Source: Synechococcaceae bacterium WB8_1B_136 (lineage in GTDB: Bacteria > Cyanobacteriota > Cyanobacteriia > PCC-6307 > Cyanobiaceae). Taken from it: a stretch of 27,930 bases of DNA. Positions within the stretch are counted from its first letter, which is position 1. Each line of letters begins with the position of its first letter. The notes beneath the pieces are model-generated. The model ran no database searches, was not told the origin of the DNA, and saw only the letters and a program-made list of their open reading frames with translations. The DNA is taken from the NCBI GenBank assembly GCA_010029175.1, contig RGNC01000006.1:1-27930 (forward strand). The letters run 5' to 3'. Of the stretch, positions 15,601 to 22,481 are shown piece by piece. A program made the position numbers and the translations under genes.

Positions 15601-16625
15601 CAGGAGAGCACCACAGCGCGTCGTCCAAGGCCTTTGATGGCCTGCCGTTGGCGCTCCCAAGCCATCGCATCGGCCACAATGCGATCGAGACCCGAATAGT
15701 GAGGGATCCAGTTGAGTATTTGGCGTGCTTTAGAGGCATCACAGATCAGCGCTGGCGGATCTCCCAGGCGGCGTGGCCCCTTACGAATGGGAACAGGTCG
15801 TTGGCTGAGCCGTTCCACGCAGTGCACCACCTCAAGTACGGAATGCCCCCTGCCGGTTCCGAGGTTGAAATCAGTGCTGAAGCCCCCGGCTATCAGGTAG
15901 TCAAGAGCTGCGATGTGGGCACTGGCCAGATCGCGCACATGGATGAAATCACGAATGGCAGTGCCGTCGGGGGTCTCAAAGTCGTCGCCATGGATCGAAA
16001 GCGGGACACCATCGATCGCAGCCTGGATCGCCAATGGAATCAGATGGGTTTCCGGGGCATGGCATTCACCGCAGCCATTCTGGTGATCAGCACCAGCGGC
16101 ATTGAAATAACGCAGCGTTACCGAGGTGAAGCGGTGCTGCCGGGCCAGATCTTCCAACATCCACTCCAGCGCGAGCTTGCTGCGGCCATAAGGGTTGATC
16201 GGCACCCGGGGCGATAGCTCGCGAATGGGCAGCACCGGAGGCACGCCGAACACGGCGCACGATGAGGAAAACACCACCGCCGGCGGTTTCTCTGGGCGGT
16301 AAGCCACCGCCTCCTGCAGCAATCCCAACGCGTCAACTGTGTTGACCTGGTAGTAGTGATCAGGTTGTTCGCTGGACTCCCCCACGTAGGCCAGTGCTGC
16401 AAAATGCAGGATGGCGTCGATCTGATTTTGGTCCAGCACGCGACGCAGCAAAGCCCGATCAGCAAGGGCTCCCACTACAAGCGGCACACCATGGGGGGCC
16501 ACCAGTTCGGAGAAGCCACGGCTGAGGTCGTCGAACACCACGGGATGATGTCCCGCCTGCTTGAGGGGGCCGAGCACATGGCAACCCACGTAGCCCGCCC
16601 CACCTGTCACCAACACGTTTGCCAT
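15600..16625 (-). CDS. galE: UDP-glucose 4-epimerase
   Basis: An extended short-chain dehydrogenase interconverting UDP-glucose and UDP-galactose. The 341-aa product begins with the NAD-binding TGGAGYVGCHVL. It has the catalytic Ser in VVFSSSCAVFG, the Tyr-x3-Lys pair in NPYGRSKLALEW, and the GalE blocks LRYFNAAGAD and FIHVRDLASAHIAALDYL plus NLGTGRGHSVLEVV. The usual VYG after the catalytic serine reads VFG, a conservative change. Start and stop both share one base with neighbouring genes (TGATG at 16625 and 15600), so it is firmly part of the operon and probably supplies UDP-Gal to the GT2. Confidence 0.93.
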   Translation of the reverse strand: MANVLVTGGAGYVGCHVLGPLKQAGHHPVVFDDLSRGFSELVAPHGVPLVVGALADRALLRRVLDQNQIDAILHFAALAYVGESSEQPDHYYQVNTVDALGLLQEAVAYRPEKPPAVVFSSSCAVFGVPPVLPIRELSPRVPINPYGRSKLALEWMLEDLARQHRFTSVTLRYFNAAGADHQNGCGECHAPETHLIPLAIQAAIDGVPLSIHGDDFETPDGTAIRDFIHVRDLASAHIAALDYLIAGGFSTDFNLGTGRGHSVLEVVHCVERLSQRPVPIRKGPRRLGDPPALICDASKARQILNWIPHYSGLDRIVADAMAWERQRQAIKGLGRRAVVLS

Positions 16626-18004
16626 CAGTTCAAGCCCCCGCGTCCGATCTGCCAGGTATCGAGGCCGTGGGACTCTGCTTCAGCGAGATTGGTGCCGCGA
16701 CGGGCATCAAACACCCATCCGGGTTGGCGCATGCGGCTCGCCAGGTCAGCCCAGTCAAGTTGCTTGTATTGATGCCAGTCGGTGAGAATCAGAACCGCAT
16801 CGGCACCATCACACGCTGTTTCAACACTGGCGGCCTTCTCAAAACCACCAACTGCCGGTAGGCCGTCGTCACTCATGGACAACAGACTGCGCATCGCCCC
16901 ATCGTCCACCCTGGGGTCGTGGATGCTGAGGCTTGCTCCATCGTGCAACAGATCACGGCAGATGCCGATCGCCGGACTTTCCCTGGTGTCGTTTGTGTCG
17001 GCCTTGAAAGCAAAGCCCAGTACGGCAATCCGCTTGTCGCGCAAGGTGCCGAAGAGTGTCTTCACAATCATTTGAGAAATGCGTTTCTGTGACCAGCCAT
17101 TCAGGTCGAGCACCATGCGCCAATAGCGAGCCACCTCATCCAGGCCATAGTGCTCAGCCAGGTAGATCAGGTTCAGCAGATCTTTTTTGAAGCAACTGCC
17201 GCCAAAACCAGGACCAGACTTCAGGAATTCAGCACCAATCCGCCGATCGGCACCAATCGCACGACGCACTTCCTCCACATCAGCGCCTGTGGCTTCGCAG
17301 ATACCCGCAATCGCATTGATGGAGGAGATGCGCTGGGCCAGGAAAGCGTTGGCCGTTAGCTTGGCCAACTCCGCAGACCAGAGATTGGTGGTGATGATAC
17401 GGCTGGACGGCACCCAGTTGGCATAGATCCCTGCCAAGGCATTCACCGTTGCATCACACTGCCCTCCTACCAGCACTCGGTCGGGATTCTGGAGGTCATC
17501 GATGGCGGTACCTTCCGCCATGAACTCCGGATTGGAGAGGATTTCGAACCTCGCGTTGGTGGAACAGTCGAGGATCCGACGCAAGCCATCCGCTGTACGT
17601 ACTGGCAGTGTGGAGCGCTCCACAACGATGGTGGCGCCCTGAGCGGAATCAGCAATCTGGCGGGCGGCTTTCTCAATGAAGGTGAGGTCGGCAGCAGCGC
17701 CCGCGCCATGACCACGATGCTTTGTGGGTGTATTCACCGACAGGAACACCATATCGGCGCGCCGGATCGCACCAGCAACATCCGTGGAGAAATACAGATT
17801 GTGGCCTCGGACACGATCCAGCACCTGCTGCAAACCGGGTTCGTAAATCGGTAGCGATGCACCATTTAGGTTGTTCCAGGCGTCGATACGTTGTTGATCA
17901 ACATCAACCACCTCAATGTCAACACCGGGGCTGGAATCGGCCATCACGGCCATCGAGGGGCCGCCCACATAGCCGGCACCAATGCAGCAGATCTTGCTGA
18001 CCAT
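16625..18004 (-). CDS. UDP-glucose 6-dehydrogenase, eukaryote-like class
   Basis: Oxidises UDP-glucose to UDP-glucuronate with two NAD+. The 459-aa product starts with ICCIGAGYVGGPSMAVMA. It contains VFLSVNTPTK, the NPEFMAEGTAIDDL block, NAFLAQRISSINAIAG, and the catalytic cysteine (about C271) in GPGFGGSCFKKDLLNL, ending with an ILGFAFKADTNDTRESPAI dinucleotide region. From memory these blocks are closer to animal and plant UGDH than to the shorter enterobacterial Ugd. The gene is 30 bases after the UDP-glucuronate decarboxylase gene and overlaps galE by one base. UDP-GlcA made here is the substrate of the neighbouring decarboxylase. Confidence 0.94.
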   Translation of the reverse strand: MVSKICCIGAGYVGGPSMAVMADSSPGVDIEVVDVDQQRIDAWNNLNGASLPIYEPGLQQVLDRVRGHNLYFSTDVAGAIRRADMVFLSVNTPTKHRGHGAGAAADLTFIEKAARQIADSAQGATIVVERSTLPVRTADGLRRILDCSTNARFEILSNPEFMAEGTAIDDLQNPDRVLVGGQCDATVNALAGIYANWVPSSRIITTNLWSAELAKLTANAFLAQRISSINAIAGICEATGADVEEVRRAIGADRRIGAEFLKSGPGFGGSCFKKDLLNLIYLAEHYGLDEVARYWRMVLDLNGWSQKRISQMIVKTLFGTLRDKRIAVLGFAFKADTNDTRESPAIGICRDLLHDGASLSIHDPRVDDGAMRSLLSMSDDGLPAVGGFEKAASVETACDGADAVLILTDWHQYKQLDWADLASRMRQPGWVFDARRGTNLAEAESHGLDTWQIGRGGLN

Positions 18005-18034
18005 GGAAAGAGAAGACGATGGTACGAAAAGGAT

Positions 18035-18988
18035 TCAGAGTGCAATCAGGCCAGCCTGATTCAGCTGGCCAGCCAGATCGGTAATTGTTGCCTGCAGGCC
18101 TTGGTCGAGGTCGACATTGGGACGCCAACCCAGAAACATTTCAGCCCTCTCAATTGAAGGGCACCGGCGCTGTGGATCATCAATGGGCAGAGGTTGATGC
18201 ACCACCGCCAGGCCTGGACGAACGAGGGCAATCACACGACTAGCCAACTCGGAAATGGTGATCTCATTAGGATTGCCAAGATTCACGGGACCTTCCATCT
18301 CAGCATGATTCATCAGAGCTAACAGGCCTTCAACAAGATCGTCGCAATAACAGAAGCTGCGGGTCTGCTCGCCATTGCCATAGATAGAGAGAGGCTCGCC
18401 CCTGAGGGCCTGGCTGATGAAATTGGTTACTACACGGCCATCGGATGAACTCATCCGAGGGCCATAGGTATTGAAGATGCGAGCCACCGCAACCGAAACC
18501 CCATGCATGCGGGCATAATCGAAGCACAATGTCTCCGCCATGCGCTTTCCTTCGTCGTAGCAAGCACGTGGCCCGGTGCAGTTCACATTGCCGCAGTTGC
18601 TCTCCACTTGGGGCGATACCAGAGGGTCGCCATACACCTCACTGGTTGAGGCCAGCAGCAAGCGAGCCCCGCAGCGCTTGGCAAGCCCCAACATATTGAG
18701 CGTTCCAATCACGCAGGTTTTAGCGGTGGCAATTGGATTGCGCTGGTATTGACGCGGTGATGCGGGACAGGCGAGGTGCCAGATGCGATCCACCTCAATC
18801 CTGAAGGGCTCCACCACATCGTGGCGGATCAGCTCAAAACGAGGATTGTGCAGCCACTGCGCCACATTGGCTCGGGATCCCGTTTGGAAGTTGTCAAGAC
18901 ATATCACATGGTTTTGGGGATCCGCCATCAAGCGGTCGATGAGGTGAGAGCCGATGAAACCGGCTCCGCCCGTTACCAAGTGCCGCAT
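18035..18988 (-). CDS. UDP-glucuronate decarboxylase (UDP-xylose synthase)
   Basis: An NAD-dependent decarboxylase turning UDP-glucuronate into UDP-xylose. The 317-aa product has TGGAGFIGSHLIDRL at the N-terminus, HLACPASPRQYQRNP (a UXS hallmark), the Ser of LLASTSEVYGDP, the Tyr-x3-Lys of CYDEGKRMAE, then VARIFNTYGPRM and the GNGEQTRSFCYCDDLVEGL block. It lacks the transferase domain of ArnA, so it is a stand-alone UXS. It is the first gene of the minus-strand operon. The 188-base gap to the divergent acyltransferase must hold its promoter; I could not point to a convincing -10/-35 pair. Confidence 0.93.
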   Translation of the reverse strand: MRHLVTGGAGFIGSHLIDRLMADPQNHVICLDNFQTGSRANVAQWLHNPRFELIRHDVVEPFRIEVDRIWHLACPASPRQYQRNPIATAKTCVIGTLNMLGLAKRCGARLLLASTSEVYGDPLVSPQVESNCGNVNCTGPRACYDEGKRMAETLCFDYARMHGVSVAVARIFNTYGPRMSSSDGRVVTNFISQALRGEPLSIYGNGEQTRSFCYCDDLVEGLLALMNHAEMEGPVNLGNPNEITISELASRVIALVRPGLAVVHQPLPIDDPQRRCPSIERAEMFLGWRPNVDLDQGLQATITDLAGQLNQAGLIAL

Positions 18989-19176
18989 TCAATTGCATGG
19001 TGATTGTCATGAGCACGCTAGGAGGGAGATTTGAGTGGACCTGCTGATACCTCAAAATCGAGGTGCGGCTACCGCGAGCTGCTTCGAGCTGCGTCAGAGG
19101 TGCTGTAATTGCGCGAACATTGCCACCCTTATGGAGGTGATGCGTAACTTCACTGCAGCCGGCCTGCCGATTCAAA
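18989..19176. promoter_or_regulatory. Divergent promoter region between the polysaccharide operon and the acyltransferase
   Basis: This 188-base non-coding region separates two genes that point away from each other, so it should hold both promoters. An ACCTC/GAGGT inverted repeat (19049-19053 with 19060-19064) and a doubled CGAGCTGC lie inside it. No consensus promoter boxes were convincing by eye. Confidence 0.45.
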
Positions 19177-20232
19177 ATGCACAGATCCCGATCAGCCATT
19201 CTCCCTGGCTTTGACACACTGAGGCTGCTCGGCGCCGTTTTGGTGTTGCTCTCCCACTCCTACCTTATTGCCCAAGACAGTGAGGCCTCTGAGCCACTCC
19301 AGCTTCTGCTGAAGGGGGAAAAGAACATTGCAGGGCTCTACGGAGTTTTCACATTCTTTATCATCAGTGGCTACCTACTGGCCCGATCGCTGCACCATAA
19401 TCCCAGCATCCTGCGATTCGCGATCAATCGCTGTATGCGCCTGCTGCCTGGCTTCACCTGCTGCACGCTCTTCTGTGCCCTGGTGGTGGGGCCTCTCTGC
19501 AGCAGTTTGAACCCCATCAGCTACTTCTCGAGCGGCGGCTGGCTCCCCTACATCAGGCAATCACTCGCCACTCTGGGCGATGCTCCATTGCCGGGAGTAT
19601 TCAACTACGTTGGCTCCATTGCCCAGGTGGTGAATGGCTCCCTGTGGTCACTGCAGGCGGAGGCACTCTGCTACGTACTCCTGCTAGTACTTTGGATTGT
19701 GCTGCCTAGCCCGGGATGGGTAGCCGTGCTGCTCGGAACACTGGGGATCTCGATCCTGATCCAACCAGCGCTGAGCACGGTGATTCCCGTGATCGGCTAT
19801 CCGCTGCCCTACTTTGCTGCGGGTGTGCTGGTGTGGTGGCTCACCCACCATCTCGGCGAGAGCCGGCCCATCGCCCATCTCTGTGCTGCGGGCCTCTTGG
19901 CCGGTGCGTTGCTGGGCTGCCCCCACCAGGCATTCGCCAGTTTTGGTGCCTATCTCGTGATCCAGATCGGCCACCAGCGCAGCCCGATCAGTGGCTGGAT
20001 CGAGCGCACGGGGGATCTCTCCTACGGGCTCTATCTCTTTGGCTGGCCCGTGCAGCAGATGCTTCGCCAGTTTCTTAGCCTGCGCGATCCCCTGCTGATG
20101 TTCGCCCTCAGCACGGTGATCACACTGGTGCTGGCCTGGTGTCTGTTCCATGCTGTTGAAAAGCCGGCCATGGCGTTGCGTCAGCCGCTGTTGCAGTGGT
20201 TTTCCCGCTGGAGGCCCTCACAAATTGGCTGA
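19177..20232 (+). CDS. Acyltransferase-3 family membrane protein (OafA/YrhL type)
   Basis: An integral-membrane O-acyltransferase that decorates sugars or other surface molecules. The 351-aa product has about ten hydrophobic helices. It begins with ILPGFDTLRLLGAVLVLLSHS, where the family Arg and His of the first helices are present, followed by GVFTFFIISGYLLARSL (F-F-x-x-S-G-[YF] type motif) and RCMRLLPGF. NGSLWSLQAEALCYVLL matches the family W-S-L-x-x-E block. The end has GDLSYGLYLFGWPVQQ. It is divergent from the polysaccharide operon, so it may acetylate or otherwise acylate that polymer; this is inference. The ATG at 19177 is preceded by no strong ribosome site. Confidence 0.9.
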   Translation: MHRSRSAILPGFDTLRLLGAVLVLLSHSYLIAQDSEASEPLQLLLKGEKNIAGLYGVFTFFIISGYLLARSLHHNPSILRFAINRCMRLLPGFTCCTLFCALVVGPLCSSLNPISYFSSGGWLPYIRQSLATLGDAPLPGVFNYVGSIAQVVNGSLWSLQAEALCYVLLLVLWIVLPSPGWVAVLLGTLGISILIQPALSTVIPVIGYPLPYFAAGVLVWWLTHHLGESRPIAHLCAAGLLAGALLGCPHQAFASFGAYLVIQIGHQRSPISGWIERTGDLSYGLYLFGWPVQQMLRQFLSLRDPLLMFALSTVITLVLAWCLFHAVEKPAMALRQPLLQWFSRWRPSQIG

Positions 20233-20239
20233 GGGGCCG

Positions 20240-20259
20240 CTGCTGGTTTAAGCCAGCAG
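20240..20259. terminator. Hairpin at the convergent gene junction
   Basis: CTGCTGG at 20240-20246 pairs with CCAGCAG at 20253-20259 across a TTTAAG loop. The loop contains the stop codon of the minus-strand dehydratase gene. It is placed as a shared terminator of convergent genes, but lacks a T-run. Confidence 0.4.
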
Positions 20260-20535
20260 GCCATCAATCCGGCGGGCCAGCTCCAGATCCAGGTTGGAGA
20301 GGCCGCCGAGGTCGTGGGTGGTGAGCTCGATCACCACCCGGTTCCACACATTGCTCCACTCGGGATGGTGGCCCATCGCCTCGGCGATCAGGGCCACTTT
20401 CGCCATGAAGCCGAACGCCTCCATGAAGTTGTCAAAGCGCAGCTCACGGCGCAGCTTGTCGTGCTGCAGGGTCCACTCGGGACAGGCAGCGGGCAACGAC
20501 TCACGTTGCTCTGGGCTCAGGAGAATCGCAGCCAT
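20248..20535 (-). CDS. 4a-hydroxytetrahydrobiopterin dehydratase (PCD/DCoH family)
   Basis: Dehydrates pterin-4a-carbinolamine in pterin recycling. The 95-aa product is full length and carries the family active-site block EAMGHHPEWSNVWNRV (His 56 and His 57), followed by the third His in LTTHDLGGLSNLDLELA. Start ATG at 20535. It sits alone between the acyltransferase and transposon debris, with no aromatic-amino-acid hydroxylase in the window; cyanobacteria often carry PCD genes away from hydroxylases. Codon use resembles the core genome rather than the island. Confidence 0.93.
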   Translation of the reverse strand: MAAILLSPEQRESLPAACPEWTLQHDKLRRELRFDNFMEAFGFMAKVALIAEAMGHHPEWSNVWNRVVIELTTHDLGGLSNLDLELARRIDGLLA

Positions 20536-20588
20536 GGCACGGGGAAATCAGGGGATCGACCGCTGGAGGGTTCCAACAGGGGCTCACC

Positions 20589-20690
20589 ATGGCTAATCAT
20601 CAGGGCAGACGGATGGAACCCATGGGCCAACGCCTTGTTCTTGCCGCCGCCTGCGCCGTGATCGGCGGTGGCCTGAGTCTGCTGCCGTGA
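20589..20690 (+). CDS. Possible 33-aa membrane peptide
   Basis: An ATG at 20589 opens a 33-codon frame ending in TGA at 20688-20690. The peptide has a basic N-terminal part (NHQGRRMEPMGQR) and a single hydrophobic segment (LVLAAACAVIGGGLSLLP) that could span the membrane. There is no clear ribosome-binding site and I do not recognise the sequence. It may be real or chance. Confidence 0.33.
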   Translation: MANHQGRRMEPMGQRLVLAAACAVIGGGLSLLP

Positions 20691-20734
20691 CCCCCTTCAC
20701 TGATCCAGGCGCAATGAGAGTGGGTGGTTATCCA

Positions 20735-21140
20735 GCAGCTGTTTGAGCTCCCTCCAGGGACGTACGCTCCTGGAGGGCGCATAGGGCCTAAGGGTGTTGT
20801 ACTTCCAGTACTAGCGATCGGCCAAGGCCTGAGTCTCGATCAATGTGGTGAACAACTCGGTGCTCAGGCATTCGTCCCTGAACTGTCTGTTGTAGACGCA
20901 GTTGAGCGGCGCTTATACGACTCGGCAAAACCGGTCTGCCACGCTGATCTGGGCTCGATGTATGCCGTGGTGGCGCAGCTGCTTTTGCACCAACGCTTGA
21001 GGGCGTGGGCGATGAACTCACGGCCTTTATCGCTGCGGATGAACGTCGGTGGCAGGTAGAGGCTGGACGAGCTGGCGTGGGAGGAAGTCCTGGCGCTTAC
21101 GGGGGACGTGAAGTGCATCGAGGCGGTGCGCATGCACTCG
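20735..21140 (-). pseudogene. Decayed IS3-type transposase (integrase core) remnant
   Basis: Read on the minus strand, the segment contains recognisable rve integrase pieces: TFIRSDKGREFIAHALKRW, then TAYIEPRSAWQTGFAES. After a frameshift near 20895-20910 comes FRDECLSTELFTTLIETQAL, then YWKYNTLRP. The D-x-G-x-E-F, WQ-x-GF-E-S and YN-x-x-RP blocks are those of IS3-family OrfB. An in-frame TAG lies at 20811-20813, and the N-terminal part before TFIRSDKG has lost similarity. No intact OrfA or terminal inverted repeats were found. It cannot make an active enzyme. Confidence 0.78.
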
Positions 21141-21339
21141 CTGGACCTGAATCGGGACGCCTGAATCGGCTGGCGTCGCTCTCCAAGCCAGTTTGATGCA
21201 CTTCGAAGCGCTTAATCTCCAGCCTCAGCTAGAGCCGATGTTGCCGCACATGTGCTGATTTTCCTGCTTGGTGGGGTGGTGCTTCCTAGGAATGCATGGG
21301 GCGCTTCTTGGTTCCCCAGTTTTCTTCGCAGATTGATCC

Positions 21340-21558
21340 ATGTCTAAGTATGTGATGCTTGCCGATCTCGAGGCCCAGCACGTCAATGGTGGCTGGGGAT
21401 CTCGCTTCAGCTTCTTCAGCGCGTCGCTCAAAAATGTGTCCACCAATGTTGGTCAGACCAATACGGCCAACAACCTCGGTCTGGGCGTGCTGTTCGGTGC
21501 CGGCAATGCCACCAGCGAACAGCTGAACATCGCCAACGTGGGCACTTTTGTGCTCTGA
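21340..21558 (+). CDS. GG-leader secreted peptide 1
   Basis: A 72-aa precursor. The 18-residue leader MSKYVMLADLEAQHVNGG ends in Gly-Gly, with Val at -4 and Ala at -7, as in leaders cut by C39 peptidases. The predicted 54-aa core begins WGSRFSFFSAS and has no cysteine. Its second half is Gly/Asn/Gln-rich and carries a QTNTAN motif and a QLNIAN motif exactly 22 residues apart, with NNLGLGVL and GAGNAT between them. It is the first of four related genes ending at an exporter. Export and maturation by that exporter is inferred. The ATG at 21340 is used because the leader starts there. Confidence 0.82.
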   Translation: MSKYVMLADLEAQHVNGGWGSRFSFFSASLKNVSTNVGQTNTANNLGLGVLFGAGNATSEQLNIANVGTFVL

Positions 21559-21614
21559 TCCCAGCTCGGGCATCGCTTTTCACCTACTCATTATCGTTTC
21601 ACGGAACCGTAACC

Positions 21615-21830
21615 ATGACCCGTTTTACCATTCTTGCCGATGATCGCGCTGAGCTGATCAGCGGTGGCTGGGGCTCCACCCGCATCAGCCTGTTCAAGGC
21701 CACCAAAGCCGAAACCAATCTCGGTCAGGGCAACCAGGTGAGCAACCTGGGCCTGGGGCTGCTGGCCGGCTATGGCAATGCTCAGAGCCTGCAGGGCAAT
21801 TCTGCTGGCATCCTCACCTTGGTGGGCTGA
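21615..21830 (+). CDS. GG-leader secreted peptide 2
   Basis: A 71-aa precursor with an 18-residue leader (MTRFTILADDRAELISGG) and a 53-aa core. Leader and core are clearly homologous to peptide 1: both cores start WGS, and both hold the frame N-x-G-Q-x-N-x-x-x-N-LGLG-x-L-x-G-x-G-N-A-x-S-x-Q-x-N-x-A. The two Gln-x-Asn sites are again 22 residues apart. The core has no cysteine. It is separated from peptide 1 by 56 bases and followed by a strong terminator-like hairpin. Function is not known; a matrix peptide or bacteriocin is proposed. Confidence 0.83.
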   Translation: MTRFTILADDRAELISGGWGSTRISLFKATKAETNLGQGNQVSNLGLGLLAGYGNAQSLQGNSAGILTLVG

Positions 21831-21845
21831 GTTGCCTTGATGTTG

Positions 21846-21877
21846 GGGCCTTTCCGAAGGCCCTTCCTGTTCCTTTG
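21846..21877 (+). terminator. Terminator or attenuator after peptide 2
   Basis: GGGCCTT at 21846-21852 and AAGGCCC at 21857-21863 form a perfect 7-bp stem with a TCCG loop, followed by the T/C-rich tail 21864-21877. It lies between the stop of peptide 2 and the ATG of peptide 3. A good Rho-independent candidate, probably partial. Confidence 0.7.
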
Positions 21878-21889
21878 CTGAGCAACCCC

Positions 21890-22105
21890 ATGGTTTATCT
21901 GTCTGATGATCGGGCTGAGCTTCTGGTTGGTGGCTTCCAGATTATCGTGAGTCCTACGATCGCTGTTTCCAGCGCTGTTGTCACCGGGCTTCAAGGCAAC
22001 TCTGGCACCGCTGTTGGTGTCGGCGTGCTGGGCAATGCCGCCTCGTTCCTTTCTCAGGGCTCAGGCCTCATTCTCTCCACCTATCTGGCTAATCTCGCCG
22101 CCTGA
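21890..22105 (+). CDS. GG-leader secreted peptide 3
   Basis: A 71-aa precursor from the ATG at 21890; an in-frame TTG at 21875 would only lengthen the leader. The 15-residue leader MVYLSDDRAELLVGG shares DDRAEL and the Gly-Gly with peptide 2. The 56-aa core begins FQIIVSPT and is more hydrophobic than the others. It keeps LQGNSG and SQGSG motifs 21 residues apart around VGVGVLGNAAS, and contains no cysteine or charged residue. Terminator-like hairpins lie on both sides. The gene probably arose by duplication and divergence within the family. Confidence 0.8.
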   Translation: MVYLSDDRAELLVGGFQIIVSPTIAVSSAVVTGLQGNSGTAVGVGVLGNAASFLSQGSGLILSTYLANLAA

Positions 22106-22115
22106 TAGGCCCTCT

Positions 22116-22152
22116 GCCTGAGTCTTCTGGACTCGGGCTTTTCCTTTGTTTT
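22116..22152 (+). terminator. Rho-independent terminator or attenuator after peptide 3
   Basis: GCCTGAGTC at 22116-22124 and GACTCGGGC at 22130-22138 form a 9-bp stem (one G-U pair) with a TTCTG loop, followed directly by a T-rich tail at 22139-22152. This is a textbook intrinsic terminator. It lies between peptide 3 and peptide 4. Confidence 0.8.
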
Positions 22153-22173
22153 GATCATTCCTTGAGCAGCGCC

Positions 22174-22425
22174 ATGGATTTTTTGTGCGAACGTCAGGCC
22201 GAATACATCTCCGGCGGCCATCGTCCGTCGATGGGCCATGGACGGGCTCCGATCGCCTCGTTGCTGCGTGGGCTGCTGGGGCGCCAGGTCGGCAGCCCGA
22301 TGGGGCCGGCCGGGTCCATCACAACCAACGTGAACCAGATCAATCTCGCCTTCAATATCGTGATGAATGGTGGTTCGATCGTGAACAACCAGCTCAACGG
22401 TCTTGACCTCTCCGTGGTGGGCTGA
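22174..22425 (+). CDS. GG-leader secreted peptide 4
   Basis: An 83-aa precursor from the ATG at 22174 (an upstream in-frame ATG-less extension is not needed). The 15-residue leader MDFLCERQAEYISGG ends in Gly-Gly and holds the only cysteine of the four precursors. The 68-aa core differs in its first 30 residues, which are His/Arg/Pro-rich (HRPSMGHGRAPIAS), but its second half keeps NVNQINLAFN and VNNQLNG, with Gln-x-Asn motifs 18 residues apart. It is followed within 56 bases by the exporter gene with no clear terminator between. It may be co-transcribed with the exporter. Confidence 0.76.
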   Translation: MDFLCERQAEYISGGHRPSMGHGRAPIASLLRGLLGRQVGSPMGPAGSITTNVNQINLAFNIVMNGGSIVNNQLNGLDLSVVG

Positions 22426-22481
22426 GGCTGTGGCGTTGTTGTTCTGAGTTCCGGCGTACCCCCTGCGATTTTCCATCCCCG

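Noticed and set aside
21190..21339. A sigma-70 promoter upstream of peptide 1
   Set aside because: TTGATG at 21193 and other boxes have no well-spaced -10 partner; not strong enough to list.
21559..21614. A terminator after peptide 1
   Set aside because: Only a 3-bp CCC/GGG stem before TTTT; too weak compared with the two hairpins further on.
21340..22425. Lanthipeptide or other modified RiPP precursors
   Set aside because: The predicted cores have no cysteine and no modifying enzyme is encoded nearby; leaders are short and not Nif11 or nitrile-hydratase type.
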